A DNA stretch of 6,598 bases, from positions 1-6,598 of the forward strand of contig CALBTQ010000722.1 in assembly GCA_937967875.1 (NCBI GenBank). The letters are read 5' to 3'. Origin of the DNA: an uncultured Pseudomonadota bacterium (GTDB taxonomy: Bacteria > Lernaellota > Lernaellaia > Lernaellales > Lernaellaceae). Below, one piece after another: positions 5,104-6,598 of the stretch (its first letter is position 1; the number at the start of each line of letters is the position of its first letter). The notes under the pieces are model-generated. The model saw only the letters and a list, made by a program, of their open reading frames with translations, did no database searches and was not told the DNA's origin. Made by a program: the position numbers and the translations under genes.

Positions 5104-6551
5104 CGCGATTCTCCTTGCCAGAAATCGGCCGGAAGATCGTCGGGGTCGAAGCTCGTGTGCCAGAGGCGATCGGCCGCGCCCAGCGCCACGTGCAAGTCGC
5201 CGGCGGCGTCCTGCACCATGGCCAACGAGGTGTCGACGGGCGCAATCAGCGGCAGTTCGGTCATTTCCCACAGGCCGTTGCGGTTGGTGGCGTAGTACAG
5301 TCGGCTGTCGTCGTCCTGCGTGTAAAGCAGGTGAATCCACCCGCTCGGATCGAAGAGGTAAGCAAATTGCGGCGTGTCGACCAGCGCGTCGTCGATCGTC
5401 TCGACGACCCATTCGCCCGCCGTATACGTGCCGTGTACGAGCGTCTGCCCCAGCTTGTAGATGCCATGCAGGCGATCGTCGGCGTCGAGGACGAAGGTGG
5501 GAGAGATGTAGTCGGTGGTGCTCAAGATGTTGGTGACGATCCAGGCGTCGCCGGACTTCTCCGCAATGTTGAAATCAACATTGTAATCGTACGAGGTGGT
5601 CGCAATGAAGGCGATACGCACGGTATCGCTGGAATCGACGAGCACTTTCACGCTGGAATACATCGAGTAGGCGTCGTCGACGATTTCCGGATCGCCCGTC
5701 AAATTGTCACTGTTGGTGTAGGCCAGCTTGAAATAGGCGTAGTAGTATGGCGGCGTGGTCGCTTCACGATACTCGTACTTATTGTAGGCGATGTGCGTAA
5801 CGCCGTCGGCGGTTTTCGCCATGTTGTTGTGTGCGCCGTTGTACCTCGACCAATCGCCGGCCTCGGCGCTGTCGAGCGTGACGCCCGTGCCGCCGCGCGG
5901 CTGGTAATGCAAGGAGCCCGCGTAGGAGTACTCCGTGCCGAACCAAGTGGTGGTGTAGCCGTAATGCGAATTGGAATACAAATACGCCGGCGCGCCGACG
6001 GCCTGCAGCAGCAGAGAATTGGACTCTCCCGCATAGTCGTGTTGGTTGGTATAATAATGATATTCTTCATAGATATAACATGAGCCGGCGCCGACCGGCG
6101 CATCGAGAGTGGTCGTGCCGCCGGCTTGTTGCGCATCGTAGAGGGTCAGGTAGTCGCAGTCCTCGTACCAGGCGTGATTGTACTTTTGATACAGGTAAAA
6201 CAGACTGTCCGCCTCGTCGACGCCCAGGGAAACATTGCCGGTTACGCGATATTCGCTGTCGCCGTCGATCCAGTCGTAGGTCAGATCATCGTCATCGTCG
6301 TCGGCATCGACAAGCGTCGCTTCGTCCGTTTCGGTCGGGTGATAGGCGCGGAAATCGTCGAAATAGCCGCTGCCGTAATGACCGCCCGCATGGTCGATCA
6401 TAAAGCTGCTCAGCCAGCCGTCGCCGCCGTACGTCCAGTCGATGTTCATACAGGCGGTCGGTTGATCGTCGATCAACAAGGAAGCCTGATGAGCTTGAGG
6501 CCGCACCGCGAAGGTGACGTGGCGCCATTCGTCGGCGGGGAAAGAGCCGCA
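5100..6551 (-). CDS. LamG-like jellyroll plus beta-propeller-like repeat protein, 5'-truncated
   Basis: The last 483 codons of a gene cut at the fragment end; a GTG at 6506 is in frame but is not the start, because 15 in-frame sensible codons precede it. Partial residues 1-70 look like the C-terminal half of a LamG/concanavalin-like jellyroll: DEWRHVTFAV, then LLIDDQPT, and finally SGYFDDFRAY, matching the usual W-H-H-V, L-Y-V-D-G and D-D-V-R-I-Y landmarks. A short acidic stretch with six Asp (residues 84-89) follows. Residues 105-475 form about seven propeller-like repeats. The first four are long and Tyr-rich; the last four include VLDADDRLHGIY, FDPSGWIHLLY and DAAGDLHVAL turns with GEW and GLW. 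The stop overlaps the next gene's ATG (ATGA) and the last codons carry that gene's ribosome site. Whether the missing N-terminus has a lipobox is unknown. LamG and propeller domains commonly bind carbohydrate or protein at the cell surface, so a secreted binding role is inferred. Confidence 0.85.
   Translation of the reverse strand, partial: CGSFPADEWRHVTFAVRPQAHQASLLIDDQPTACMNIDWTYGGDGWLSSFMIDHAGGHYGSGYFDDFRAYHPTETDEATLVDADDDDDDLTYDWIDGDSEYRVTGNVSLGVDEADSLFYLYQKYNHAWYEDCDYLTLYDAQQAGGTTTLDAPVGAGSCYIYEEYHYYTNQHDYAGESNSLLLQAVGAPAYLYSNSHYGYTTTWFGTEYSYAGSLHYQPRGGTGVTLDSAEAGDWSRYNGAHNNMAKTADGVTHIAYNKYEYREATTPPYYYAYFKLAYTNSDNLTGDPEIVDDAYSMYSSVKVLVDSSDTVRIAFIATTSYDYNVDFNIAEKSGDAWIVTNILSTTDYISPTFVLDADDRLHGIYKLGQTLVHGTYTAGEWVVETIDDALVDTPQFAYLFDPSGWIHLLYTQDDDSRLYYATNRNGLWEMTELPLIAPVDTSLAMVQDAAGDLHVALGAADRLWHTSFDPDDLPADFWQGESR
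5111..5116 (-). promoter_or_regulatory. Shine-Dalgarno for the 745-aa lipoprotein gene
   Basis: The minus strand reads AAGGAG seven bases before the ATG at 5103. It lies within the last codons of the upstream gene. It decides the start: it selects the Met that begins the signal peptide over the far-upstream in-frame starts. Confidence 0.88.
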
Positions 6552-6598
6552 AGATCGGAAGAGCGTCGTGTAGGGAAAGAGTGTAGATCTCGGTGGTC
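6552..6598. other. Illumina P5/read-1 adapter, reverse complement (technical sequence)
   Basis: The sequence from AGATCGGAAGAGCGTCGTGT to the end of the window is the exact reverse complement of the Illumina P5/read-1 adapter (47 bases). Bases 6552..6596 form an inverted repeat with 1..45, apart from two mismatches. Insert ends at 6551. This is not a biological terminal inverted repeat. Confidence 0.98.

Noticed and set aside
3337..5295. Long plus-strand open frame (652 codons) opposite the 745-aa lipoprotein gene
   Set aside because: It is antisense to a gene with a signal peptide, ribosome site and domain repeats. Its Val/Arg/Ile-rich composition follows from the complement of GAC/GAT codons, and it has no signal or recognised domain.
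5104..5412. N-terminal extension of the 745-aa lipoprotein
   Set aside because: It overlaps the upstream gene in another frame, is Arg-rich like a shadow frame, and would bury the signal peptide; the internal Met has a good Shine-Dalgarno.
5100..6506. GTG at 6506 as the true start of the LamG-propeller gene
   Set aside because: Fifteen in-frame codons upstream encode the expected W-x-H-V strand of the LamG domain (DEWRHVTF), so the gene continues past the fragment end.
1..6598. Inverted terminal repeats suggesting a transposon or linear element
   Set aside because: The inverted repeat is the Illumina P5/read-1 adapter at both ends; no transposase or target duplication is present.

Overview
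The window is one bacterial DNA fragment of about 6.5 kb (46..6551) with an Illumina P5-type sequencing adapter still attached at each end (1..45 and 6552..6598). Both ends are therefore technical breaks, and the first and last genes are cut by the fragment ends, not by biology. The three visible signal peptides end in a lipobox cysteine, and GC is moderately high (about 48-75% in hand-counted lines). This suggests a diderm bacterium, perhaps one of the large-genome, deltaproteobacteria-like or uncultured lineages that carry many Asp-rich lipoproteins. No taxonomic marker gene is present, so this is a weak guess.

All genes lie on the minus strand and are packed like an operon. In transcription order they are: a 5'-truncated gene (6551..5100) with the C-terminal half of a LamG-like jellyroll followed by beta-propeller-like repeats; a complete lipoprotein gene (5103..2866, 745 aa); a second complete lipoprotein gene (2844..520, 774 aa); and a 3'-truncated lipoprotein gene (508..46). 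The junctions are a 4-base ATGA overlap, a 21-base gap and an 11-base gap. Each of the three visible starts has a Shine-Dalgarno sequence. No promoter, terminator, RNA gene, CRISPR array or mobile element was seen, and no stretch over 21 bases in the insert is without a gene.

The three lipoproteins share one plan: a signal peptide, a lipidated Cys followed by Pro-Pro and a run of Asp, a 76-110-residue acidic linker built largely from DDDT-x pentapeptides (15-bp tandem repeats in DNA), then a body of about 46-residue repeats. The repeats carry the signatures D-x-x-G-x-x-H and S/T-G-x-W, typical of beta-propeller blades. The bodies of the two complete proteins are almost the same length (642 and 643 aa), and each can be divided by eye into about 14 repeats, which would fit two seven-bladed propellers. 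Together the genes look like a tandem family of paralogous, lipid-anchored, stalked binding proteins. Their ligand or activity cannot be read from the sequence.
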